Assembly: GCF_905147045.1 (NCBI RefSeq)
Contig: NC_065906.1
Coordinates: 6,324,001 to 6,388,000, forward strand
Direction of reading: 5' to 3'
Origin: Nymphalis io
Taxonomy: Eukaryota > Arthropoda > Insecta > Lepidoptera > Nymphalidae
Length of the DNA stretch: 64,000 bases
The notes under the pieces were generated by a model. That model saw only the letters and a list, made by a program, of their open reading frames with translations. It ran no database searches and had not been told where the DNA came from. This document shows positions 13,609 through 23,484 of the stretch, piece after piece (the stretch's first letter is position 1; every line of letters begins with the position of its first letter). A program made the translations under genes and the position numbers.

Positions 13609-14253
13609 GATAGTCAACGCAACTATTACTATATACTCAAATAATGAATCAATTATTATGGCGCTAATCCTGTGCACCGGTTAATTTATTTATTTAACTC
13701 CCATTTGTATTGAAACTTATGCACTTCTGGAACAGCACAAATATTATTTGATATTAATAAAAATCATAATAAATCACAAAAATAATCTTTATAGGCTATA
13801 TAATTACTGTAATTATAATCCTTGAATGTCGTTGGTCTTCGTGAAGCTCAAAAGTAGCATAAATATTCACCGTAATGATATTTTATTCACTTGTAACATG
13901 GACGTAAAGTATATTTTATAATTAAAAATATATTTTTTTTGTATGACAATGGATCGCTAAATTATCGGAAATCACAAACAAAACAATACAATCTGTAAGC
14001 CTTTCACTACACTTAACAAATGCATGTAATTATATAAACTAAAACTTAATTAACGTCCTCGTGGATTAAACTTTCTAAAAACAAGATATTTACCGGATTA
14101 TACATTATAGAATCGTCAAATTGACGTACCTTCAAAATACTAAAACATCAGATAACGCCATATTGGATTCACAACAACGCTTCGAACATAGGGGTTCTCA
14201 AATCAAAAATGAAGAGGCGCGAAATTTTAAATATCAATAAATATTTTCCCGAA

Positions 14254-14296
14254 TCATATTTTATATTATAGTTAAAATCATATTTTATATTATAGC
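14254..14296. repeat. Tandem direct repeat, 2 copies
   Basis: ATCATATTTTATATTATAG occurs twice, separated by TTAAA. Probably a replication-slippage duplication in AT-rich DNA. Confidence 0.7.
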
Positions 14297-14481
14297 GTCC
14301 ATTACACAATAATTAAGCTATATTCGTACAATTACAATGATTTTTTGTAATCATATTCTCATCTAAAAGAAATTTAGGTCATTTTGACTAACTGTTTTCT
14401 TGACAACCTTTACGACAATGATGAAGACTAAATAGTAATATTACTAGAAAATATATTTCAATCATTCAATTCAGCAAAATG

Positions 14482-14562
14482 TGAAACATTATGCCAAAGC
14501 TACGCATTATATAGTTATAGCTTCTATAACTATACAATGCGTAACTTTTGCATAATGTTTCA
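14482..14562. repeat. 81-nt inverted repeat, 39-bp arms, 3-nt loop
   Basis: Left arm 14482-14520 and right arm 14524-14562 are reverse complements except at three positions; the loop is CTT. The arms begin TGAAACATTATG and end CATAATGTTTCA. It could be the core of a small MITE or a pre-miRNA-like hairpin. Neither can be decided from sequence alone, and the seed matches no miRNA I remember. Confidence 0.8.
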
Positions 14563-15560
14563 ACAGTTCAGTCAGTTTCAAGTATTCAACAATTCTTTGA
14601 CTATCAATCAACTCAATTTTATGTGACATACTATCGAAACACGATTGATACGAAATAATTTTAATTCAAATAATTCTACTTTTTCTTGCAAATTTATGCA
14701 TAGAAAAAAATAATAAAAAAAAACTATATTATATGATATAATTTATCTACTATAAAGTTAGTGGAAGAAATTTTTCTATATTACTTATAGACATTGTTTC
14801 CTCTTTATTTATATTAATAGTGGAAATCAAAATAAATTACTTTTAATTTATATAATGTAATAAAATTCCTTTACAATTATTTGTTTTCAGACAAACATTA
14901 TGATATTAAATAATAATTTAATTATTTTCAAAATTCTATACATGAATAATATTGGATAATAATTCAATAGAATTTTAATAAAATCATGGGAGTATTTGAT
15001 AATGTTTCTTCTTTTATCTTATCAAATCAACAAAACAATCCTTTTTATATTACAGAACGCAACTGTATTTTGGCTACCATTTGCCTTAATCTGTCAATCT
15101 TTTGATTTGATGTTATTGAATAAAAGTTTAAGTTACAAAGGTCTCATTTTTTGAACAAATTTTATTAATTTAGTTATTTTATTATAACTGAAACACTTTA
15201 TGGACTTTTATTGAAAGCTAGAAACAGAAAATGTATTATAATTATCCTAGATATTAATGTGAGAGTTATTCTTAATGTTCTAAAAAAGTTATTTTTTTTT
15301 TCGTGTTTGTCAGTGTTTACTCATATCAAAATAGTTGTCAAGTAACTGAATATTTCACTTTTAAGGTTAATTAAGTTCTTTAATAAGACTTGAAACCGTT
15401 TTTCTCAGAAATTAATGAATAATTTTTTTGTAATGACAGATGTCATTGTGATTGTCATTGCTTGGTAGTCTTATCTCGAAAAGCAAAATAATACGTATTT
15501 TGTATTGTATAATAACATGTAAGGTGATAAAAATTATTTTCACAATTTGTACTTTTCAGT

Positions 15561-15623
15561 ATGAAGCAGAGGGACCAATCGAATAGTATCGTATTTCCCA
15601 GTGCAAATTGTTTTTATCATTAG
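15561..15623 (+). other. Upstream short ORF in the presumed 5' leader of the INO80D gene
   Basis: An ATG at 15561 opens a 20-codon frame closed by TAG at 15621-15623, about 20 bases before the ATG chosen for INO80D. If transcription starts upstream of it, it would be a uORF that could lower translation. The transcription start is not known. Confidence 0.3.
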
Positions 15624-15642
15624 GTTGTAAAATGAACACATT

Positions 15643-18006
15643 ATGTCTTATTTGAGTGCTTCAGAAAATGTGGGGTAAGATATCATCCTACGCGGGAAAT
15701 AACTTGTAAATGATGCATCTGTGTGCACTATTTAATTTCCTTATTTTGTTTTTTTTTAGTTTCAGTGGTATTACCCAAAATATATCAGATGCGAGTTGTG
15801 CTACACAGTATAAAATGGCAGTTGAGAGTGTGTCAGGGGGCTGCAGTGGTGAAGTAAATATGTTTATACATGATAGTTCAGAAGATGAACAATATATACC
15901 TCACCTAAGTGAAAGCTTCTTTCATACTAAATTTAAAATAGATCCTAATGAACTATACACATTTCACGATTCCGATGTTGTTGCCGGAGAAATAACAGTA
16001 AGCCATACAGATGACAATTTAATATTTCCTGACAGCACTGATACTAAAATAAAGTTATCTGAAAATTTAAATAAGGATATAGACATATTAGCCTCCCTAA
16101 GCAATGGTGATATAAAAACAGAAAAAAAAAATGTAGTTTCTAATGGTCATTATTCACCAGTTTTTAATAATGCTTCGATTAACCATACAGACTCAAAAGC
16201 TATACATGCCAAAGTTCAAAAAGCAAAGACTCAAGTTAACACTCTGCCTAAGGTAGCAGAAATTCGGAGACCAAGCATTCCTAGCCCCAAAGGTCAACAG
16301 AGTTCTGGTTTAGTATCTAATTGTCCAAAAGTCAGTAATACAAGCACCAATAATGAAAAACCTTCATCAGCAACAAAATTGAATGCTGAAACATTCTTAG
16401 ATGTTTTTAAGAGAGAACAAGGGCTTACAGAAAATTCTTTAATATTTAACTCTGTTAAAACTGAACCAACTATAATACCTATGAAAACTCCAGCACCTAC
16501 ACCTAAAAAACCTCCAACAGGTAACTGTGGTTAAGCTTACATATAATATTACTTATAAAATAAAACAGGTTTTCAATGACTTGTTAGTTTCATATTGTGT
16601 TACACATTTGAGTATAACTTTACACAGCTATTTTAAAAAGTACTTGTGCATGGAATTAAAAAGAATTATGTTAATATATATATATATATATATATATATT
16701 TTATATTAACTTACTTAATTTGATTGCCTCATCGGTCTAATTTAAGTTAGCTTATATGAAGCTATTTACCATGACTCAGAAATCAAGTAAAACTTGTGAT
16801 CCTGTGTCTCTTTCCATATCATGTCGGATTTGCTGTACCATCAGATTTGGGATCTCTCTTCTTTGAGAATGATAATTAATATCATTGTCATAATTATATA
16901 TTTATAAACATTGTTGTAGTTAAAGCTTCTCAATCCAAACCTCGGAAAGGTCGAGGTCCAACTGTCCATGAAGCCTTACAACGGATACCACAACAACGTA
17001 GAGTTTTGGCTTTACCCAACTCAACATGGCATGCTCCAGGAGAAGAGATGTTCCAATGTGGTCCTCTAGATGATAAAAAACCGAATGCCTTCAGACAACT
17101 AGAGAGTAGCAGTAGCGATGATGATTACATGCCAGAATTTGGTAAATAAAGGATTTACAATTTTTGACAGTAGTTTTAAATATTAATGAGGTAAGAAAAT
17201 GGTATAATAATTACCTTTCTTTCAAGTGTGTGATTGAATCGTAAACGCTTCAATAATGTATTTATTGATGGAAATAAAATATTATTAAAAAAAAATTATG
17301 TTTTATCTATGTTGAAGCATAATGTTAAAATTCGTGTTTATAAGTTTAAACTAATATTATAATTTTAACTTTAAGAAATTATACACCAATTTCACTTAAG
17401 CTTAGAATTTTTTTATTCTTGTGTGTATTGACTGTATTATTCCTTCTTTTTTGGTGCTTATTATGTTGCATCCATTTTAGAATCAGGTTCTGGGCCGGTG
17501 TGTGTTGAAGAGAGTGCGGCTGAGACTCGCGGCGCGCGACTAGCACTGCGTCGCGCTGCCATGAGAAGACACGTAGCCAGAGCCGCTACTACACTGCAGT
17601 TGAACAAAGGCCACAAGGAACATAAAGCTTTAGCAACTTTAATCAAGGTATATATAACATATACTTTATTTAAAACAACAATTAATAAATCTTAAATTAA
17701 ATTTTTAAAAATGTAATGCGTTTATAATTACATATGTAAAATAAAATAAAAGTACAAGTAATTTGTATTGATAGCAATTCATTCTTTTTATTGTCAATTT
17801 TTATTATTTGTTGATTATTTTACTTTGTTCTTTTTTTTACGTCTATTATAATTTACTTAATTGTATATTTTTTTATTATTTTCAGAAACAAATCAATGGT
17901 AAAAATTCATCATGTCGTCTTCCACCACAAACTGTTAATCATTTGCTTGCGATGCGCGGAATGACTTCTGTCTTTACGTTACAAGATCGAAAACACCTCA
18001 GGTAAC

Positions 18007-18084
<78 letters not shown>

Positions 18085-21000
18085 TAGATAATTTTGTACC
18101 TGTAGCCAATTCCATTGGCAGGTAATGGCATATAGTCCTATAAAGATAAATAAACAACTTTGACGTTGAATTGATATTGGTCAACATTCAAGAACTAAAG
18201 TAATCTGCGGTATTCAATATAAATTCGTGAATAAAAAAGCGTATTCAGTGCGAATGTTTTATCTGAACGTAGGAAGGAAAATTAATATAATATAATTGTA
18301 TATATTTAAGCAGAGTAGTGCTGTATAAAATAAAGATTAATTTAATCAAGAACTGAATTTTGATTTGGTTTACTTATGTTTATGCTAATATCATCATAAT
18401 ATTAATTAAATAAATATTTTACAGCACAGATTATCTTATAAATGAGCAATCATATTAAACGTTTATCTTTTTCAGAGGGGGTGGTTGGTCTGGCGGTGAG
18501 AGTTTTCGTTCTGAAGCGAGTATATGTTCAGATGACAAATGCATGCAGTCTCCACTGCCTTGCGGACGCTATTGTCTATCACATGTGACTCTAGCGCCCG
18601 AGCAGCGGCTGTACGCAGCGTGTGCTGCCGTATTCGCGGGCGGGGAGCGCTGCAAACAACCGCTGCTTCCGCTACAGGAACAGACGCCACTTTGTACTGA
18701 GCATGCATGGAAACGGGTAGGCATTGTAATCTTGCACAGATAAAGTAATTTGAATTAGAACCCTAATAATTGAACGTTTGACTAACTATAACATTATATA
18801 TATTTATTTAACAAAGGAACATTACACTTATTTATTTATCGTCCAAAATCGACCACCAGTTCGAGAAGAGTAGCTCAGATCTGTAACTTGCAATTATCTG
18901 TTTTATATAAAAATTACAAACTACAAGCGATCGTTTCCTTCTTGTTTCATTCTTCGTGTTAGTTTTATCTAACGCGATTATCTTCGCCAGGACAACTACG
19001 AGCTGCTCAGCCGGGAGAGCAAACCGGCCAAGGCGCCCCGCAAGCGGCCGTGGGTCCCCCCGCGCCCCCCGCGCTCCCCGCGCCCGCCGCGCGCGCCCCG
19101 CCCGCGCCGCCCCAAGCGACGCCGCCGGCTCGTGCCCAAGAGACCGACGCAGGCGCACTCCTTATCCGGTATAAACCTTCAAACCGTTTCGAAGACAATA
19201 ATTACATAATGATGTGACGAATCATTCGTTTGCCATGATTGTCATTCGTGGTCGGCGGAGAGTGTGAGAGATTTGTCTTGTTGCAATATATATATACGGT
19301 TGCCCTGTGCTTCAGGAGTTTCGACCGAAGTAAAGAGATTCTAAACCATTGCGAAGTTTACTTAAACAAGGTAGTAGCAACTTGTAAATGTTGCACTGCT
19401 GGGGAAAGCGTTGGGCTTATTTCACCACGATAAGGGTCGTTATAATGTGGCAGAATTTAATGCGATTGTCCTCACAATGGTTTCTTTCACGAGATGAATT
19501 GTGAACAAATATTAAGCACATAAGAGCACAATAGTCTGCCTTAGATTTCAAGCTGCGATTTTCTGAACAGAATCACTCACATAATTTAGCTCACTTAACA
19601 CATTTACGTCAATTTATTTGATGAAAACTTGAATGTGACATATCATTTACAGAAATCAACGTATGTTCCAACTCTTCCGCCTACGATAGTTCAGAGGATA
19701 CAGCGATTGGGGGTTTAAGTGAGAACGAATATATGACTGCGAGTAATTCTCATGATCTGGGTATGATTTTTTTTTTTACTTTTAATATAGAATGTTGATT
19801 GATAATATACAGTACTGTAACAGCCTGTTAATGTCCCACTGCTGGGCTAAGGCCTTCTCTCCCTTTTTGAGGAGAAGGTTTAGAGCTTATTCCACCACGC
19901 TGCTCTAATGCGGATTGGTAGAATACACATGTGACATAATTTCAATGAAATTAGATACATGCAGGTTTCCTTACCATGTTTTCCTTCACCGTAAAGCACG
20001 AGATGAATTATAATCACAAATTAAGCACATGAAAATTCAGTGGTGCTTGCCCGGTTTGAACCCACGATCATCGGTTAAGATTCACGCGTTCTAACCACTA
20101 GGCCATCACGGCTTGTTTTATTGATAATATGCAAAGGTAGAATTCGTAATGGCCAATAGGCCATAAGATGGTAAGTATTCATTACTGCTACTACTTTTCC
20201 AATCATCGTATATAAAAATTGTTTTGTAACTGACTTGCTTATCTTTCATAATACAAACTTACAAGTATCATTGTGTGGCGATAAAATTAATGCCAAATGG
20301 CTTCTATCCTAGCATAAGAGCTTGTAGTTAATACAAATTGAAATACTTTATTACACTTACATAAGCAAAGCCTAATTGGTATTTGTACTAAAATGGGTTA
20401 ATCTTAGCACCGCTTTTATTTTTGCTATGTATAAATGATCTCTCTTTATATATTGAAGATAAGGTAAAGTTGATACTAATTACTCTAAAAATATTACAGA
20501 AAAAAGCTAATTTTGATGATGTAAGATTGAACCGATGTATTTTGTACATTTATTGTAGAAACACAAGAAGAAAAGGTTAAATGTAGTATTTGATTCTATA
20601 ATAAAATTCTGTCGACTTTTACATTTGCAAAGTAATAAAACTAAATAATACACGAATTATTCTTTACAAGATTATATGTTTTTTTTTTTTTTTTTCGAAA
20701 TGTAAGTTGCTGTTGGCCAGAGTGGCCTCTACAGCGTCACCGGGGGAGCTAGATTATATGTATGAGAATTATGGGGTTAGAAAGACGCGGATTGCCATGC
20801 AGGATCTATATTTATTATATATTTTCTATTGTATATGTGTAGAATGCACGTGTTAATTGTTTGGTGAATAAGACTAGCTATTGAGTCTCATGCCGTTGCT
20901 CGTTACGTTTCATATTTGGTTTTCTCACTTTATCTTGTATGATGTCGATTCAATGTGCGTGTAGCAAAGACTTGAATGGTAAGACTGCCAGAATCCCATT

Positions 21001-23484
21001 CAGACCGACTAAGGAATCCAGTATTCCACGAAGACAACTTACATCCCTTCAAATAAATCAATAGAACACAGTCAAATAAAAAAAAAAGTTTATTCTTTAC
21101 CATAGTATATATAACATAACATTATGTTGAATGTATTTTAAATAAAATGCAACAAAGACTAAAAAACTTTTAATTCATATAATTATATAAAACATAATTG
21201 AAATTAACTATGAATTCATTTCAATTTTCAATTGATGATGAAGAAAAAATGCGTAAGTGCATATATGTGTGTGCGTGTGTGTAGTGTATGTGTGTGTGGG
21301 TATGATTGATGATGTGCAAACTTACTGGTGGTAGAGCTTTGTGCAAGCTCGTCTGGGTAGGTACCACCCACTCATCAGATATTCTACCGCAAAACAGCAG
21401 TACTTGGTATTGTTGTATTCCGGTTTGAAGGGTGAGTGAGCTAGTGTAATTATAGGCACAAGGGACATAACATTTCAACATAACATCCCAAGGTTGGTGG
21501 CCAATTGGTGATGTAAGCGATGGTTAACATTTCTTACAATGCCAATGTCTATGGGCGTTGATGACCACTTACCATCAGGTGGCCCATATGCTCGTCCGCC
21601 TTCCTATACTATAAAAAAAAAAAACAATATTTATATTTCAAGTGAATACCATATCCTACCACGGATTGTCTAAATCCCGAAACGTAGATTGTGATGCAGC
21701 CTGGTTATAAACATGCAGACACATTAAAATAATATTAAAAGAAATTAATGATAATATACACCAATGTCAATACGTACGGACAACAGTGGAGATACTTCAA
21801 ATACAACGAAAAAAAAAACCTGAATATTGTTTGATTGTAATAAGCTTTTTATATAAATTTATATATTATACAAGCACATACTTTATATTGATAAACACTA
21901 ACAATCTGCCATGACATTAACCCCCCCCCCCCCCATTAACCTACCAACTATTATATATTTTCTAATTGTAATAAATTTATTTAAATTTTGTACAGAAGTG
22001 GGGCATGTGCCTCCGGACGACATTTTGGATCCATCGGTACTGAGTCAGATACCGGATGAAGCATTTACGGAGTTTTTTAATCAAGGTTTTTATTTTAAAT
22101 TTATTTATAATAGATGATATTTAAACGTATTTTAGATTAATTAATAAAATATATTATTTAATCATATTAAGACATCCGCCGATGGTCTATTTTTAGCGTG
22201 CGAATTACACATAACTTCGTTCAGAAAGTAAAACGCTAAGAAAATTGATCCAGTATGATTGAAGTTTAAATACTTCAACTGTAAAATATTCAATATCTTA
22301 TCTTCAGTTATATCAATATAAATTATATTTTCAGTTTATTTCAAGTTATTATTTTTCCAGGGTCGCCATTTTGTTATTTGACGCTGACGGATTCATGTTG
22401 CTCGTATTTAAATACATTTATGCTATATTTTATTTAAAAGATATAATGTGTTAGTCTAGTGGTGACAGCACGAAAGTACGAAATAGGCAGAGACATTTAT
22501 TAGTCATTTTGTGTGTTAGTTTTTTAGGACAAAACATACACGAAGCTCAAGGGGCCGAGGAGCTGGTTTAGCGAGTGGTTTATCGACTGAAAAAAATCGC
22601 GTCACTATAGTACAATACATAGCGATAGATGATAGGTATATATGATCCGACTAATTTCAGCGGAAAGCGGCGCTCCGTTCGGCGAGAGCTCGGAGCTGGC
22701 GGCGGCGCTGGAGGCCGTGCTGGACGAGCGCGGCCTGGACGAGCGCGCGCTCGACATCGCCGACGTGTTCGACGTGCAGCACAAGCACAAGGTCTGCTCA
22801 CGAGGCGCTGGCTTATAGTGCACAAGTGTGCGCGCAAACATTGGTGGACTCTATTCGCTCACTCATAATCCGATAGGACGGCAAATCCGACAACCGAGTG
22901 CACAAAACTTCCAGCTTCCCAGTCCAGATCGCTACTGAGTCTATAGACTAACCTACTAACTTGATTTGCCCGACCCGAGCCTTGAACCCGAGAGCCGAGA
23001 TGGCCTAGTGGTTAGAACGCGTGAATCTTAACCGATGATCGTGGGTTCAAACCCGGGTAAGCACCACTGAATTTTCATGTGCTTAATTTGTGATTATAAT
23101 TCATCTCGTGCTTGACGGTGAAGAAAAACATCGTGAGGAAACCTGCATGTGTCTAATTTCATTGAAATTATGTCACATGTGTATTCTACCAACCCGCATT
23201 AGAGCAGCGTGGTGGAATAAGCTCTAAACCTTCTCCTCAAAAAGGGAGAGGAGGCCTTAGCCCAGCAGTGGGACATTAACAGGCTGTTACTGAGCCTTGA
23301 ACCCTGGACCTCGGTGTCTGCGGCCATATCTAGCCGCTAGATCAGTGTTGCCACACAGTCATCAATATTAATACAATAACGGTCAATTAAGTCTCCGGCA
23401 GTCTTACTAAATTGTAATCTTGTATTACAGATGCAGATACCGACAGCAGTCGGCATGGGAATGTCATCGAATGCGCCTTCATAA
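15643..23484 (+). CDS. INO80D: INO80 complex subunit D-like protein (zf-C3Hc3H)
   Basis: Eleven exons: 15643-15674, 15760-16520, 16920-17141, 17481-17647, 17886-18001, 18476-18716, 18991-19168, 19653-19760, 21996-22085, 22661-22791, 23431-23484. Phases join throughout; 2100 nt, 699 aa. Diagnostic part: a Cys/His double finger at residues 450-509 (C450, C455, C462, C466, H469; then C482, C492, C506, H509, ending QTPLCTEHAWKR). It is followed by DNYELL and an Arg/Lys/Pro tail (about 520-570), then an acidic DDILDPSVLSQIPDEAF segment. That order matches the second finger region of INO80D; KANSL2 is the nearest alternative. The first 270 residues are Ser/Asn-rich and low complexity. Family role: accessory metazoan-specific subunit of the nuclear INO80 chromatin remodeller. 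Oddity: the N-terminal finger of vertebrate INO80D is not visible. An alternative start with a better Kozak context is the in-frame ATG at 15815. Confidence 0.85.
16675..16700. repeat. (AT)n microsatellite in INO80D intron
   Basis: About 12-13 AT units between exons 15760-16520 and 16920-17141. Confidence 0.85.
18004..18084. repeat. (TA)n microsatellite next to INO80D splice donor
   Basis: A nearly pure TA tract of about 75 bases starts within ten bases of the donor of exon 17886-18001 (GGTAACTATATATA). Confidence 0.9.
18135..18245 (+). repeat. Dispersed family G fragment
   Basis: AACTTTGACGTTGAATTGAT and the following TATTCAATAT...CGTATTCAG context recur in related form at 29685-29770 (AACTTTGACATTGAATTAAC, CATGTATTCGC). 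Two diverged copies in one window indicate an old dispersed repeat. Class unknown. Confidence 0.4.
19385..19530 (-). mobile_element. Degraded SINE family A, copy 2
   Basis: The recognisable order on the reverse complement is CTTAATA, CATCTCGTGAAAG, ATTGTGAGGACAATCG, AAATTCTGCCACATTATAA and CCCAGCAGTGCAAC. It is a decayed, internally deleted copy in the intron between exons 18991-19168 and 19653-19760. Confidence 0.65.
19817..20113 (-). mobile_element. SINE family A, copy 3 (young subfamily), INO80D intron, antisense
   Basis: A full-length copy reading from the tRNA-like head at 20113 (box A TGGCCTAGTGG, box B GGTTCAAACC) to the tail GGCTGTTAC at 19817. It is flanked by an 11-bp direct repeat ATTGATAATAT at 19798-19808 and 20120-20130, a good target-site duplication. 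It shares diagnostic bases with copy 4 (ATTAGAGCAG, AAATTATGTCACATGTG, CATTAACAGGCTG) that are absent from copies 1 and 5. By eye the two are about 95% alike. Confidence 0.93.
21320..21624 (+). mobile_element. Dispersed family B element, best copy in the window
   Basis: Runs from GGTGGTAGAGCTTTGTGCAA to CTTCCTATACTAT followed by an A-run. The same sequence occurs reverse complemented with a leading T-run at 55260-55552 and as decayed copies elsewhere. The A-tail suggests a retroposed, non-autonomous element; I do not see tRNA promoter boxes. It lies in the intron before exon 21996-22085. I have met this repeat widely in lepidopteran DNA but cannot name its class. Confidence 0.8.
21921..21934. 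repeat. Poly-C run
   Basis: A 14-base C homopolymer, unusual in this AT-rich sequence, about 60 bases upstream of the acceptor of exon 21996-22085. Confidence 0.85.
22815..23355 (+). mobile_element. Family D repeat, interrupted by SINE copy 4
   Basis: Segments 22815-22989 and 23292-23355 flank the SINE. The left part (CTATTCGCTCACTCATAATC, GACGGCAAATCC, CGCTACTGAG, GCCCGACCCGAGCCTTGAAC) recurs at 35585-35830 in the same order. The right part continues with GACCTCGGTGTCTGCGGCC and CCGCTAGATCAG, a tRNA-like end. It occupies almost the whole last INO80D intron. Transposon class uncertain. Confidence 0.6.
22990..23291 (+). mobile_element. SINE family A, copy 4 (young subfamily), with 13-bp target duplication
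   Basis: Full-length: AGCCGAGATGGCCTAGTGG (box A), GGTTCAAACCC (box B), a body with CATCTCGTGCTTGACGGTGA, and tail CAGCAGTGGGACATTAACAG then GCTGTTAC. A perfect 13-bp direct repeat, GAGCCTTGAACCC, flanks it at 22977-22989 and 23292-23304. It is in the last intron of INO80D, sense orientation, and nearly identical to copy 3 in opposite orientation. Family knowledge: RNA polymerase III SINEs of this type are mobilised by a partner LINE. Confidence 0.95.

Larger units (their letters stand above)
13690..15642. promoter_or_regulatory. Divergent intergenic region between falafel and INO80D genes
   Basis: Roughly 2 kb separates the falafel start codon (-) from the INO80D start (+), so both promoters should lie here. 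It is AT-rich; no clear TATA or initiator was picked. It contains a direct repeat of about 24 bp at 14254-14296 and the strong hairpin at 14482-14562. Inference from gene arrangement only. Confidence 0.5.

Noticed and set aside
13609..13677. Upstream in-frame ATG of falafel, adding 23 residues
   Set aside because: MTDTRRRVK at 13608 is the conserved family start; the extra residues are hydrophobic and unlike homologues.
18832..19198. Arg/Ala/Gly-rich open frames antisense to INO80D exon 18991-19168
   Set aside because: Shadows of a very GC-rich exon; the sense frame joins its neighbours in phase and matches the family.
22580..22868. Arg/Ala-rich open frames on both strands over INO80D exon 22661-22791
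   Set aside because: Same cause: GC-rich coding exon with few stops in other frames.
22990..23062. tRNA gene with good box A and box B
   Set aside because: It is the head of a full-length SINE with a target-site duplication.
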